The notes beneath the pieces are model-generated. The model searched no databases. It was not told where the DNA came from and saw only the letters and a program-made list of their open reading frames with translations. A stretch of 64,000 bases of DNA from Pseudomonas sp. Ant30-3 (GTDB lineage: Bacteria; Pseudomonadota; Gammaproteobacteria; Pseudomonadales; Pseudomonadaceae): NCBI RefSeq assembly GCF_000690905.1, contig NZ_JMCL01000057.1:1-64000 (forward strand), given 5' to 3'. The position numbers and the translations under genes are program-made. This document shows, piece after piece, positions 18,246 to 25,640 of this stretch; within the stretch, counting starts at the first letter, position 1, and each line of letters starts with the position of its first letter.

Positions 18246-18491
18246 TCATAGCCCACTCGGTGAAAACACCTTATGACCGCGTTTATTCCGGAAACGGTCA
18301 ACAACCATCTCCATTGGTTCTTCCAGCATGATCGGGGGGAAAAAACCATGCCCCCGCGAGTGCTTCAGGTATATGACTCCCCCTGTTGACAGCTCCCAGA
18401 GGTGAACCTTTGTTTCGCCTTTGGTAACCCAAGCCTTGCGGGCTACCGAGGCCTGACCTTGCAAACGAGCAGCTTCAAGGATCGCGTTCAT
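18246..18491 (-). CDS. 81-residue hypothetical protein
   Basis: Starts MNAILEAARLQGQASVARKA at 18491, preceded by GGAGAAG (three-base spacer), which is why the longer upstream frame is rejected. WVTKGETKVHLWELSTGG suggests a small beta-rich fold. Last gene before the operon terminator. Function unknown. Confidence 0.7.
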   Translation of the reverse strand: MNAILEAARLQGQASVARKAWVTKGETKVHLWELSTGGVIYLKHSRGHGFFPPIMLEEPMEMVVDRFRNKRGHKVFSPSGL

Positions 18492-18494
18492 CGA

Positions 18495-18548
18495 CTTCTC
18501 CGTATATCCGACAGGGAGAAGCCCCATGGGGGATTTCTCCCCCATAGG
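18495..18548 (-). promoter_or_regulatory. two-hairpin leader of the 18.2 kb gene
   Basis: Hairpin 2: perfect 7-bp CTTCTCC with GGAGAAG (18495-18521), the latter being the ribosome site. Hairpin 1: CCCCATGGGGG arm with CCCCCATAGG (18522-18548). Confidence 0.75.
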
Positions 18549-18556
18549 TGGTTTAA

Positions 18557-18802
18557 TTAGAGCGCTACGTCTCGGCTTTCGAGCTTCAGCTTTTCCGGTG
18601 CTACTGGAAACCAGTAGCAATCCCAGTCCAGGAAAATGATGGCCCCGGGCCGAAACTCATCGATCTCACGAACGAATCCAAGGATTGTCTTTCCCTTGAT
18701 TTCGAGCCCGTACCCATTTGTCACCGTTACGGTATCGCCAAGCATGAAATCGCATGGAACAGGCGCGATTTTTGCCATTTTTTCTTCTACAAATCGATGC
18801 AT
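18557..18802 (-). CDS. 81-residue hypothetical protein
   Basis: MHRFVEEKMAKIAPVPCDFM, then GDTVTVTNGYGLEIKGKTIL and IIFLDWDCYWFPVAPEKLKL: an SH3/KOW-like small beta barrel is likely (DTVTVTNGYGLEIKGK). Start 18802 chosen by the GGAGA nine bases upstream. Possible nucleic-acid-binding accessory protein; inference only. Confidence 0.65.
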   Translation of the reverse strand: MHRFVEEKMAKIAPVPCDFMLGDTVTVTNGYGLEIKGKTILGFVREIDEFRPGAIIFLDWDCYWFPVAPEKLKLESRDVAL

Positions 18803-18808
18803 TTTTAA

Positions 18809-18851
18809 TCTCCATTTGCATGGAGAACCCCGCCGGAGTTCCCCGGTAGGG
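18809..18851 (-). promoter_or_regulatory. two-hairpin leader of the 18.6 kb gene
   Basis: Hairpin 2: perfect 7-bp TCTCCAT with ATGGAGA closed by a GCAA (GNRA) tetraloop (18809-18826). Hairpin 1: CCCCGCCGG arm with CCCCGGTAGGG (18827-18851). Confidence 0.75.
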
Positions 18852-19238
18852 TTATTTGCAGATTGCGTTGGCAAGCTCTTCAGCACGAAGCAGAGCGTAA
18901 GCTCTTCGCTCCTGGCTCATGTATGGCCAACAAGAGCCAACTGCGTCCGAATAGCTCCCGAAGGCGTCAATCCAGTCCCAGTAAATGTTCGTGCTGTCTA
19001 CACGTCGCATCTGGTCGGCAGCTGGACGAACAAGGCTGAATACCTTGTACAGCTCGCCACGCTGAGTCGCTTGCTTTACAACCTGAAACTCGCCATCCGT
19101 CATAGCCTTGCGGCAAACCTTCTCGACGAGAACACTGGTGGCTCGCTTCAGCAGCCTTTCAACTAGCTTGACCACCTGATCGTTACGAGTAACGAACATC
19201 TTGGCTTCGCCTGCCTGGGCGTCCCTATAAGCATTCAT
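18852..19238 (-). CDS. 128-residue hypothetical protein
   Basis: MNAYRDAQAGEAKMFVTRND from 19238; GGAG six bases upstream selects this over 19256. Helical, soluble, with KLVERLLKRATSVLVEKVCR and a Trp-rich patch near the middle (YWDWIDAFGSYS). No recognised family. Part of the shared-leader operon. Confidence 0.7.
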   Translation of the reverse strand: MNAYRDAQAGEAKMFVTRNDQVVKLVERLLKRATSVLVEKVCRKAMTDGEFQVVKQATQRGELYKVFSLVRPAADQMRRVDSTNIYWDWIDAFGSYSDAVGSCWPYMSQERRAYALLRAEELANAICK

Positions 19239-19242
19239 CTGA

Positions 19243-19307
19243 TTCTCCATTTCCACGAAGCGCAGAAAGGGAGAAAGCCCGTAGGGGGCTTTCCCCCTAT
19301 CGGGCTT
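19243..19307 (-). promoter_or_regulatory. two-hairpin leader of the 18.9 kb gene
   Basis: Hairpin 2 pairs TTCTCC with GGAGAA (19243-19275). Hairpin 1 is a long stem with AAGCCCG and CGGGCTT ends and a GGGGG/CCCCC core (19275-19307). The two share the base at 19275. Confidence 0.7.
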
Positions 19308-19311
19308 CTAT

Positions 19312-19728
19312 TTACTTAAACAGTTCTTTGGCTGCGATTTTCAATGTGGTAGCACGAACATCTTCGAAGTCGCACATCATTGCTTCACAACAGACCCGGA
19401 AGCTAAACGGATGAACTTCGTCCGAAAGAACCCAATCCATTGCTTCGCGCCAATTCTGCTCACTGACCTGAGGATGAATGATCTGCCTCAGAGTGATTTT
19501 CAGCAGGTACTCCCGCATCCACTCAACGTAATCATCGGTGATTTCGTCTCGTGCCCGCAGGGCTTCCAGCTCAGCGTCTGACATTTCAAGAATGTCGAGA
19601 AATCCAAGTTGAAAAACTCGCGCATGGCTTGCCTTTCTCCGTGGTCTCCGCTCAAACGAGCGGCGCTGAATAATTACTTGCTCCCCAAACAGATCCAACA
19701 AGGGCAACGCAGTCGCAGTATTTTCCAT
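19312..19728 (-). CDS. 138-residue hypothetical protein
   Basis: MENTATALPLLDLFGEQVII from 19728 with AGGAGG eight bases upstream. A basic segment RRSFERRPRRKASHARVF follows, then acidic helical sequence (LGFLDILEMSDAELEALRAR). Soluble; the basic stretch could bind nucleic acid. It lies directly downstream of the VWA protein gene. Function unknown. Confidence 0.7.
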   Translation of the reverse strand: MENTATALPLLDLFGEQVIIQRRSFERRPRRKASHARVFQLGFLDILEMSDAELEALRARDEITDDYVEWMREYLLKITLRQIIHPQVSEQNWREAMDWVLSDEVHPFSFRVCCEAMMCDFEDVRATTLKIAAKELFK

Positions 19729-19737
19729 TTCAGACCT

Positions 19738-19782
19738 CCTCAAACCGACAGAGGCCTCCCACTAGGGAAAGCCCCTAGTGGG
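19738..19782 (-). promoter_or_regulatory. two-hairpin leader of the 19.3 kb gene
   Basis: Hairpin 1 is a perfect 10-bp stem CCCACTAGGG with CCCTAGTGGG (19758-19782). Hairpin 2 pairs CCTC with GAGG (19738-19754), covering part of the ribosome site. Confidence 0.7.
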
Positions 19783-19797
19783 TTGAATGGTTATTTG

Positions 19798-21612
19798 TCA
19801 GGCGGCTAATGCTTCGCGAACAAGCTCAAAGAGCGAGTTCTTGAGATTCGCAACCTCCCCAACAGCACGGTATTGGCTGAACAATGCTTTCAGGATGTGC
19901 TCATTGGCACTTCCGAAACCAAGTCCAATCACTTCGATGCCGCTGACCTCACACCGCTGAAGAAACTCCTTCGCTGCATGAGTAGTACCTGCGTTCGGTT
20001 CACCATCCGTTATGACGAAAAGAATCTTCTTCTCGCCCTTCGCACGAAGAACTTCAACAGCAGCCGGCCACAGTGCTTGCGCAAGAGGCGTACCGCCCTC
20101 CGACATCGCACCAAAGCCACCTTCGCTTACCGCCTTGATCAATCGCTCTTTCGGGCTCTTGATCAGTGCGCAGCGCTCAACGCCATCGTTCGCCTTGTTG
20201 GGGAACGACATCGCGCCGGTTGTCACCAGCGGAAGTCCCTCCAGCGCGCTTAGCACCGCGTAGACTGCGGCTTCGGCCTGATCCATCGCAGATTTCATAC
20301 TCCCCGACTTGTCGAGAAGAATCTGGATTGATGCAGACTGACGCTCTGCTCGAGACTTACTTCTAAACACCCGCGTTTCGCCGCCTTTCATCATGGCGAT
20401 ACGGCCAGTGTCGATCCTCTTGCCCTGCCGCTTCAGCCGAACACGGCAATCAACCTGCGCCTGTAACAGCCCATTAAGGCACTGTCGTAGACCGGCAGAT
20501 TGCTCGATGCCCAATTGCACACGGCGGACGCTCGCTTGATCGGATCGGTTCCTCCCCCTCCCATCCAGAGAGAATGGTCGGAGCGGATTACCGTCGCGCA
20601 CTGCCTTACGGCCTAGCAACTCACCCGCCTTGTCGCCAACTTCCGAGATCAACCCTTTCAGGTCGGCTTCGGTTGCATCCTTGGCCTGCTCGCGCAGGTT
20701 GCTGGCTTCTGGGGAAGGTTTGCCGCTGCCATTGCTGGACTGCGAGGTTTCTTGGCCATCGTCGCCGGCATTGCTGCCGCTACTTGGTTGGGATTGGTCT
20801 TGCGGCTCGGAGCCGGACTGGCCTCCATCAGATGTTTCCTGCTTGGATTCGGGTTGCCCCTCCTCTTTGCCTTCATCACCTGCACCCGCACCACCGTCTT
20901 GCTTCTGCTCCTGCTGCTGATCGCCTCCACCCGACTCTTGCGAGTCCTGAGGAGCACCCTCCGAGCCTTGCTCGGGCTGCGGTTGCTCATCTTCCTGCTC
21001 ATCCTCTTGCGAAGGCAGCAGGTCGATAATCGCGTCCACCAGAGCGAGAACATCTGTTGTGCTCTCGCACGTCAGGGTGTTCTTCACCAGGGTCAGGATC
21101 TGATCCGTAAGGTCAGCCCCAAGAAGGGTCTCCATACGGGCCAGGTAGGCTTTTGCTGGAACCTCAAGCTGCGGTTCCTGGAGTAGCCAGTAACCGCCGT
21201 AGAGAATTCCGTTGTGAATCACATGGAGCGCCGGGCAGTCATCCACCTGCTCAGGCCGAAACGGCTCAAGCAGAACCTTGCGGTTCAGGTAGCGGATGTC
21301 CGACTCAGTACCTGGGTACTGATCCATGCTCAATCGTTCAATGCGGATGTCCTCAAGAATGTTCAGCAGATTCTTGCGGAAGGGTGTCGGGCATGAGTCG
21401 CGAAAGCAGCCCATGTCTGTGTTGCGGACATGGGAGCATTCATGTGCGATGTACCCGAAGGACAGCGGCAGATCGTCCTCGGTGAAGGGGACAAATACGT
21501 TTTTTCCATCTGTCTTAGCCTGGATACCCTCAACGTGCACTTTGACGCCAGTTAGCTCGGCAAGGTGCTGTGCATAGATCGGCAGAGTGCCGACCAGGGA
21601 TTGATTGCTCAT
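19798..21612 (-). CDS. CobT-like VWA-domain protein with HExxH motif
   Basis: 604 residues. N-terminal region with AHECSHVRNTD (His57-Glu58...His61), a zinc-peptidase-like HExxH motif. Residues about 205-310 are a low-complexity Glu/Gln/Gly/Ser linker. The C-terminal VWA domain starts QILLDKSGSMKSA, an intact DxSxS MIDAS motif, with later GGTPLAQAL and FVITDGEP. MoxR/VWA pairs act as chaperone-like machines that remodel protein complexes or insert metals; CobS/CobT is the cobalamin example. Here the MoxR ATPase lies two genes upstream and a DUF3150 protein between. The target on the plasmid is unknown. Confidence 0.85.
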   Translation of the reverse strand: MSNQSLVGTLPIYAQHLAELTGVKVHVEGIQAKTDGKNVFVPFTEDDLPLSFGYIAHECSHVRNTDMGCFRDSCPTPFRKNLLNILEDIRIERLSMDQYPGTESDIRYLNRKVLLEPFRPEQVDDCPALHVIHNGILYGGYWLLQEPQLEVPAKAYLARMETLLGADLTDQILTLVKNTLTCESTTDVLALVDAIIDLLPSQEDEQEDEQPQPEQGSEGAPQDSQESGGGDQQQEQKQDGGAGAGDEGKEEGQPESKQETSDGGQSGSEPQDQSQPSSGSNAGDDGQETSQSSNGSGKPSPEASNLREQAKDATEADLKGLISEVGDKAGELLGRKAVRDGNPLRPFSLDGRGRNRSDQASVRRVQLGIEQSAGLRQCLNGLLQAQVDCRVRLKRQGKRIDTGRIAMMKGGETRVFRSKSRAERQSASIQILLDKSGSMKSAMDQAEAAVYAVLSALEGLPLVTTGAMSFPNKANDGVERCALIKSPKERLIKAVSEGGFGAMSEGGTPLAQALWPAAVEVLRAKGEKKILFVITDGEPNAGTTHAAKEFLQRCEVSGIEVIGLGFGSANEHILKALFSQYRAVGEVANLKNSLFELVREALAA

Positions 21613-21619
21613 CGTTTAT

Positions 21620-21679
21620 CTCCTTTCTCGCCACCGCGAAAAGGAGTAACCCCGCGAGGAGGGCTACTCCCACGCGGGG
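21620..21679 (-). promoter_or_regulatory. two-hairpin leader of the VWA gene
   Basis: Hairpin 2 pairs CTCCTTTTCGC with GCGAGAAAGGAG, one bulge, four-base loop (21620-21646). Hairpin 1 pairs CCCCGCG with CGCGGGG (21650-21679). Confidence 0.75.
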
Positions 21680-21692
21680 TTTGTTTGTGATG

Positions 21693-22892
21693 TCAGAACC
21701 AGAAGGTGCCGAAGGGCATATCGGGTTCGGACGGATTGATTACGAGGGGTTCTTCAGACTGCTCCACTGGAACGGATTCAGCTGGTTCAACAACCTCGGG
21801 TGTTGCTGGTACTTCGTTGATGCTGTCGTGACAACTCGGAGTAGCTACGCTTGCGCTCAGCTCTTCCTCGACCATCGTTACGGCATCCGCGGGTACTTCA
21901 GCATCAGGTACAGCAACAACAGCGACAGTCTCGGCCGGGGCCTCGATCTCAACTGCTGTAGGAGCCTCTGTTTCAACACCGGCCGGGGCCTCGGTTTCAA
22001 CTGAAGGCAATGCTGGAACGAAGGCCATCGATGCATCTTCATGACCGTTGGCAATGTTCAGGTTTTTGATCAGCCGCTTGATCGAGTCCTCATCAGAAAG
22101 GGCCGACACAAGGGCTACAACGCTGTTGTACTGAGAGCCATTAACCACCCCGGACTTGGGGAGAGCCGCAAGGACTTCCTCAATGTGTTCGGTTAGGGCT
22201 TTGACCTCACTGGACAGGAACATCAGGCCGCGAAGCTTGGCGTTGATCTTCCGAACAGTGTTCAGCGTCGTTTGTGTGACATGGCCACGAGTGGCCAAGC
22301 CTGTTTCAAGCAAGCGCTCGGCTGTATCTGCCGTCTCAGCGTACAGCTGATCTGACAAACCACGGACCTGCGTACCCAGCGTGTTAGAGAGGTGCTTGTC
22401 GCCATCAGGGGAAACACGGCATGCCGCGTACCCAAAATGCATCCCTGCATCTACCTGCGCCTTCGGTGTCACCGAGGTGCGGATAGCATCACGCCATTCT
22501 TGCTTCTCCCAGCCCTTGTCGATCCACTCAGTGATCCAGCGTTCGTAGTTAGGGAGAAAGTTGTTTTTCAAGTCGTAGAATTGCGATTTGAGCGCTTCCA
22601 GTCGGTCAACAACCTCCTGGATCTTGTCCTGGGAAACTGCATAGCCACCGAGGAACCGCACACCACACTCTTCCACCACCTTTGTAGCCTGCCGCTTGAT
22701 CTTCTCAAACGGTTTCAGCTTCTCCGGGTCGATTACACGCATCGAGCCGAGTGAAGCCAAAATAGCAGGAGGAATCTTCCCCTCCAGCATTTCAGGTTTA
22801 AGCTTTTTCCGAGCAGTCCACAGATGGATACCGGAAAGATCGACCAGCAGTAGTTGGTCTAGGATTTTGATCTCATTCTGTTGAATGGACAT
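21693..22892 (-). CDS. DUF3150 family protein
   Basis: 399 residues from MSIQQNEIKILDQLLLVDLS (22892, ribosome site AAGGAGAA). Residues 1-260 match the DUF3150 pattern as I recall it (GIHLWTARKKLKPEML; GVRFLGGYAVSQD). The last 120 residues are an Ala/Pro/Glu/Val-rich tail with imperfect repeats (VETEAPAGVETEAP), probably flexible. It sits between the MoxR ATPase and the VWA protein, an order seen on several plasmids and phages, so it is likely the third part of that machine. Confidence 0.8.
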   Translation of the reverse strand: MSIQQNEIKILDQLLLVDLSGIHLWTARKKLKPEMLEGKIPPAILASLGSMRVIDPEKLKPFEKIKRQATKVVEECGVRFLGGYAVSQDKIQEVVDRLEALKSQFYDLKNNFLPNYERWITEWIDKGWEKQEWRDAIRTSVTPKAQVDAGMHFGYAACRVSPDGDKHLSNTLGTQVRGLSDQLYAETADTAERLLETGLATRGHVTQTTLNTVRKINAKLRGLMFLSSEVKALTEHIEEVLAALPKSGVVNGSQYNSVVALVSALSDEDSIKRLIKNLNIANGHEDASMAFVPALPSVETEAPAGVETEAPTAVEIEAPAETVAVVAVPDAEVPADAVTMVEEELSASVATPSCHDSINEVPATPEVVEPAESVPVEQSEEPLVINPSEPDMPFGTFWF

Positions 22893-22897
22893 TTCAC

Positions 22898-22960
22898 GAT
22901 TCTCCTTTCTCACATGCATGAAAAAGGGGGAATCGCGCCCGGTGGGGGAGATTCCCCCTT
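22898..22960 (-). promoter_or_regulatory. two-hairpin leader of the DUF3150 gene, mutually exclusive folds
   Basis: Hairpin 1 is a perfect 11-bp stem AAGGGGGAATC with GATTCCCCCTT (22924-22960). The downstream GATTCCCCCTT side can instead pair with AAGGAGAATC at 22898-22908, which contains the ribosome site. The two folds compete, as in a translational switch. Confidence 0.75.
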
Positions 22961-22967
22961 AGGGTTT

Positions 22968-23936
22968 TTACACAGCAACTTTCCAATCGCCACCAAAGAC
23001 ACTCTGGGCGATCTTACGAATTGCTGTCTTCTGAACTAAATCGCAGCGATTGAGCAGCGATTCATCCAGCGAAAGTTGAAGCGGATTAGCCGCGCCCTGG
23101 TGAGTGTATCCACAAGAGATACGCCCCCAGCGAAGCAATGTCCGAGTGGACATCGTGACGCTTAGGTAATTACCACCTAACCCTTGATGTTGATTACGAA
23201 TGGAGTTCGCAACCTTCACCATGTTTTTCGCCATCTCTTTCGGAAGCATTGGCAAAGCAGATATCAAAGTTGCTACTTCGTTATCAGCCTCAAGGTACGG
23301 AACCTCAAACACTCGGAAGCGATCCAGCGATGCCAGGTTCTGCTGCATGGTGCCAGCATGTACTCCCGATGCATCACCCTGTCCCGCCGTATTGCCGCAA
23401 GCGACAAACCGGAAGTTGGCATGAGGCTTCACAACCTCACCATTGTTTTCCGCAATCACCAAGGGTCTCCCCTCCATGACAGCGTGCAGACCTACAGTTA
23501 CTGCCGGATCAAGCGTGTCGTACTCATCGAGCACGAACACAAACCCATTACGCATTGCTTGGGTCAGCGGCCCATCCACAAACTTCGTGTTCAGGTCGCC
23601 GCTCACCGGATCAGTGACAGGCAGGTTGTAACCAGTAAGCTCCGGCATTTCCATCCGACTATGTGCCGAAACGGTGATGCAGGGCCAATTAAGATGGGCA
23701 GTGACTTGCTCTACGAGCGAAGACTTACCCGATCCAGTTGGGCCGAGGAGCATGCAGCTATCCCCAAACGGAGCGTAGAGCCAACTCATGAACGGCTTGA
23801 CCAGCATCTCGCGGAAAAAATACTTCTTCTTCGGCGCGACGTGATGCATCCACTGGTGTCCTTCTGCAAAACCTGGCGCTTGCGCGTTGGTATTGAAGCC
23901 GAACTCTTTCATCTCAACTTTTGCATTGAATTGCAT
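22968..23936 (-). CDS. MoxR/CobS-like AAA+ ATPase
   Basis: 322 residues. Walker A LLGPTGSGKSS (about residues 63-73), Walker B FVFVLDEYDTLDP (about 132-144), sensor-1-like FRFVACGNT and an Arg finger region SLDRFRVFEV. This is the MoxR branch of AAA+ proteins, as in CobS. It is the ATPase partner of the VWA protein. Ribosome site GGAGAA at proper spacing from ATG 23936. The usual family role is ATP-driven remodelling of a client complex. Confidence 0.9.
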   Translation of the reverse strand: MQFNAKVEMKEFGFNTNAQAPGFAEGHQWMHHVAPKKKYFFREMLVKPFMSWLYAPFGDSCMLLGPTGSGKSSLVEQVTAHLNWPCITVSAHSRMEMPELTGYNLPVTDPVSGDLNTKFVDGPLTQAMRNGFVFVLDEYDTLDPAVTVGLHAVMEGRPLVIAENNGEVVKPHANFRFVACGNTAGQGDASGVHAGTMQQNLASLDRFRVFEVPYLEADNEVATLISALPMLPKEMAKNMVKVANSIRNQHQGLGGNYLSVTMSTRTLLRWGRISCGYTHQGAANPLQLSLDESLLNRCDLVQKTAIRKIAQSVFGGDWKVAV

Positions 23937-23941
23937 TTTAT

Positions 23942-24010
23942 ATTCTCCGTTCTCGAAAGCAGTTGCCCAAGAAAAGGAGAATCCCCATAGGGGAAGACTC
24001 CCCCAGTGGG
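23942..24010 (-). promoter_or_regulatory. two-hairpin leader of the MoxR gene
   Basis: Hairpin 2: perfect 7-bp ATTCTCC with GGAGAAT, the ribosome site (23942-23982), long loop. Hairpin 1: CCCACTGGGG arm with CCCCTATGGGG (23983-24010). Confidence 0.7.
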
Positions 24011-24029
24011 CGGTTTATTTTGTGCAGGT

Positions 24030-24389
24030 TTACGCAGCAACTACCAGATCAATCACAGACAGGCTGTCTTCACTGGTTTTTTTGGTGAAGCTTACGACTG
24101 GTGTGAGCCCGTGATAAACCAGCTCGGCACACAGCGAATGCATCATCCATGGCGGGCAACTGACCAGAACGGTAGTTGTGCCAGATTTTTTTGCTTCAGC
24201 AAGGGCAATTTCGGCAAGACGCTCAACGCGCTTTGCAACACTTTCCTTGGTCGGCAACACCGGGAAGAAAAGGAGATTACGAATCTCCTGAAATTCCTTC
24301 CAACTCGTAAGATTACGAACCCCGAAGGCTTCGAGTTCACGGGTAGTTTTAAACTTGGTCAGATTAACGACTTCGTTGGTATTGCTCAT
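24030..24389 (-). CDS. 119-residue hypothetical protein, first gene of the shared-leader operon
   Basis: MSNTNEVVNLTKFKTTRELE, then an alpha/beta part with TTTVLVSCPPWMMHSLCAEL and GLTPVVSFTKK, resembling a small Rossmann-like half. Soluble. Ribosome site GGAG at 24414-24417 is part of a hairpin. As the first gene after the presumed promoter it may be regulatory, but I do not recognise it. Confidence 0.7.
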   Translation of the reverse strand: MSNTNEVVNLTKFKTTRELEAFGVRNLTSWKEFQEIRNLLFFPVLPTKESVAKRVERLAEIALAEAKKSGTTTVLVSCPPWMMHSLCAELVYHGLTPVVSFTKKTSEDSLSVIDLVVAA

Positions 24390-24397
24390 ATTCTCAA

Positions 24398-24445
24398 CTC
24401 CAGTTTTCAGAGCGGAGAAATCCCATACGGGTTTCCCCGCATGGG
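24398..24445 (-). promoter_or_regulatory. two-hairpin leader at the head of the operon
   Basis: Hairpin 1 pairs CCCATGCGGG with CCCGTATGGG around a GAAA (GNRA) tetraloop (24422-24445). Hairpin 2 pairs CTCC with GGAG (24398-24417). Confidence 0.7.
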
Positions 24446-24845
24446 TAGGTTTTTAAGCTGATTAGAGTCGCAGCTAACGACCCGTGCCAGGCACGGACAA
24501 ACATCTACGCTCATGCGTGGATGGTTGATTCTGGGGGGTAGCATAGGTCAGACGGACTTATGCTTACTTGAACAGCCCCGATCGGGACTGTGAGGGTTCT
24601 TGAGCTGCAATAGCGCGCAGCTTACGCACCTTTCGGTAGGGCCATGATGCCTATTTACAGGGATGCCTGCAACCCTCTGGGATCACGCAAATTTGCGGTC
24701 AAGCAGGCCCGGAGGAGAAAGAAAAGCCGCCCTTAGTCAGCCTTGGGCGGCTCGCTTATCGTGCTTCTGGGCCGGCTCACATCAGGTGAGGAATTCCATG
24801 GCATTCAGGCTTGCTTTCCGTGCCGGTCGGGCCTCGACACAAGCG
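24446..24845. other. 400-bp non-coding gap: promoter region and terminator
   Basis: No supported gene. It must hold the promoter of the minus-strand operon below 24.4 kb; TATGCT on the minus strand near 24540 could be a -10 box. A perfect palindrome CGCAAATTTGCG lies at 24686-24697 and recurs at 59286. The terminator of the PLD gene is at 24716-24752. Confidence 0.5.
24716..24752 (-). terminator. intrinsic terminator after the PLD gene
   Basis: Eight-base stem AGCCGCCC and GGGCGGCT, 12-base loop, followed on the minus strand by TTTTCTTTC. Ends the 28.4-24.8 kb operon. Confidence 0.85.
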
Positions 24846-25574
24846 TCAAAAATCAAAATCAAACGGCCATAAAAAGTAAAAACCGCCAGGCCCCTTCCGG
24901 AACTCGCCACCTGCGGATTTACCAAGGTCTGTCAGGTAATGCATGGTATCTCGAAGCTCGAGGTATCCCCCCGCAACAAGCCGATCCATCAGGTCTTTCG
25001 TCTTGATGCCCATTTTTGCAGCCAACTTTGCAGAGGTGAGCTTGGCCATAGCGCCTGAACCACCATCAGCCTCATCGGTCGATGCCGATGCTGCCTGAGC
25101 AGCAGCGCCACCGCCTTCGACCTTGACGACCATTTCCATTGCAATACGCACCTCATCGCTTACACGGACAATACGCTGAGCCTCGTCGTAGGCATCGCGG
25201 TAGCACTCCGAGTCAGCCTCCCGGGTCAGCAGGATGCCCATCTCGTTGTTATTGACCTGGCTGAACTCGTAGAGGTTGAGGCTCGTGATGATGGCCACTT
25301 CTTCGTTGAGGTAGCACTTGGCATGCAAATTCTTGCAGAAGCTCGTGCGAACGAAGGTCAGGGCCTTGAGCCAGTTAATTTCCTGAGGGTTGAGCTCGCT
25401 CTTGCCGTAGACGATCCGCACGTCAATCTTCATGCGGTTTTTGTCTTCCAGCAGCTCGCGGATGCGATCATTGATTTTGAGGAACGGGCTGATCAGGATC
25501 AGCCGCTCTTTGGCGTTCTTGATCAGCTCCTCCAGGTAGTAATTGGTAGCGCTGGTGTTAAGAAACTTGGGCAT
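24846..25574 (-). CDS. phospholipase D-like (HKD) nuclease with winged-helix tail
   Basis: 242 residues from MPKFLNTSATNYYLEELIKN (25574, AAGGAAA upstream). A single PLD half: RLILISPFLKINDRIRELL and the HKD-like motif FCKNLHAKCYLNEE with SLNLYEFSQVNNNEMG after it. One HKD per chain implies a dimer, as in Nuc/BfiI nucleases. A low-complexity Ala/Gly/Ser linker leads to a C-terminal helical domain (TSAKLAAKMGIKTKDLMDRL) like a winged helix. The gene follows the M50 protease gene by 66 bp. Such proteins act as nucleases or phosphodiesterases; target unknown. Confidence 0.8.
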   Translation of the reverse strand: MPKFLNTSATNYYLEELIKNAKERLILISPFLKINDRIRELLEDKNRMKIDVRIVYGKSELNPQEINWLKALTFVRTSFCKNLHAKCYLNEEVAIITSLNLYEFSQVNNNEMGILLTREADSECYRDAYDEAQRIVRVSDEVRIAMEMVVKVEGGGAAAQAASASTDEADGGSGAMAKLTSAKLAAKMGIKTKDLMDRLVAGGYLELRDTMHYLTDLGKSAGGEFRKGPGGFYFLWPFDFDF

Positions 25575-25640
25575 ATAATTTCCTTGACTTCGTGAATTGC
25601 TCGGGCCTAATGCACCCGCGATTGCATGCACCATAAGTGC

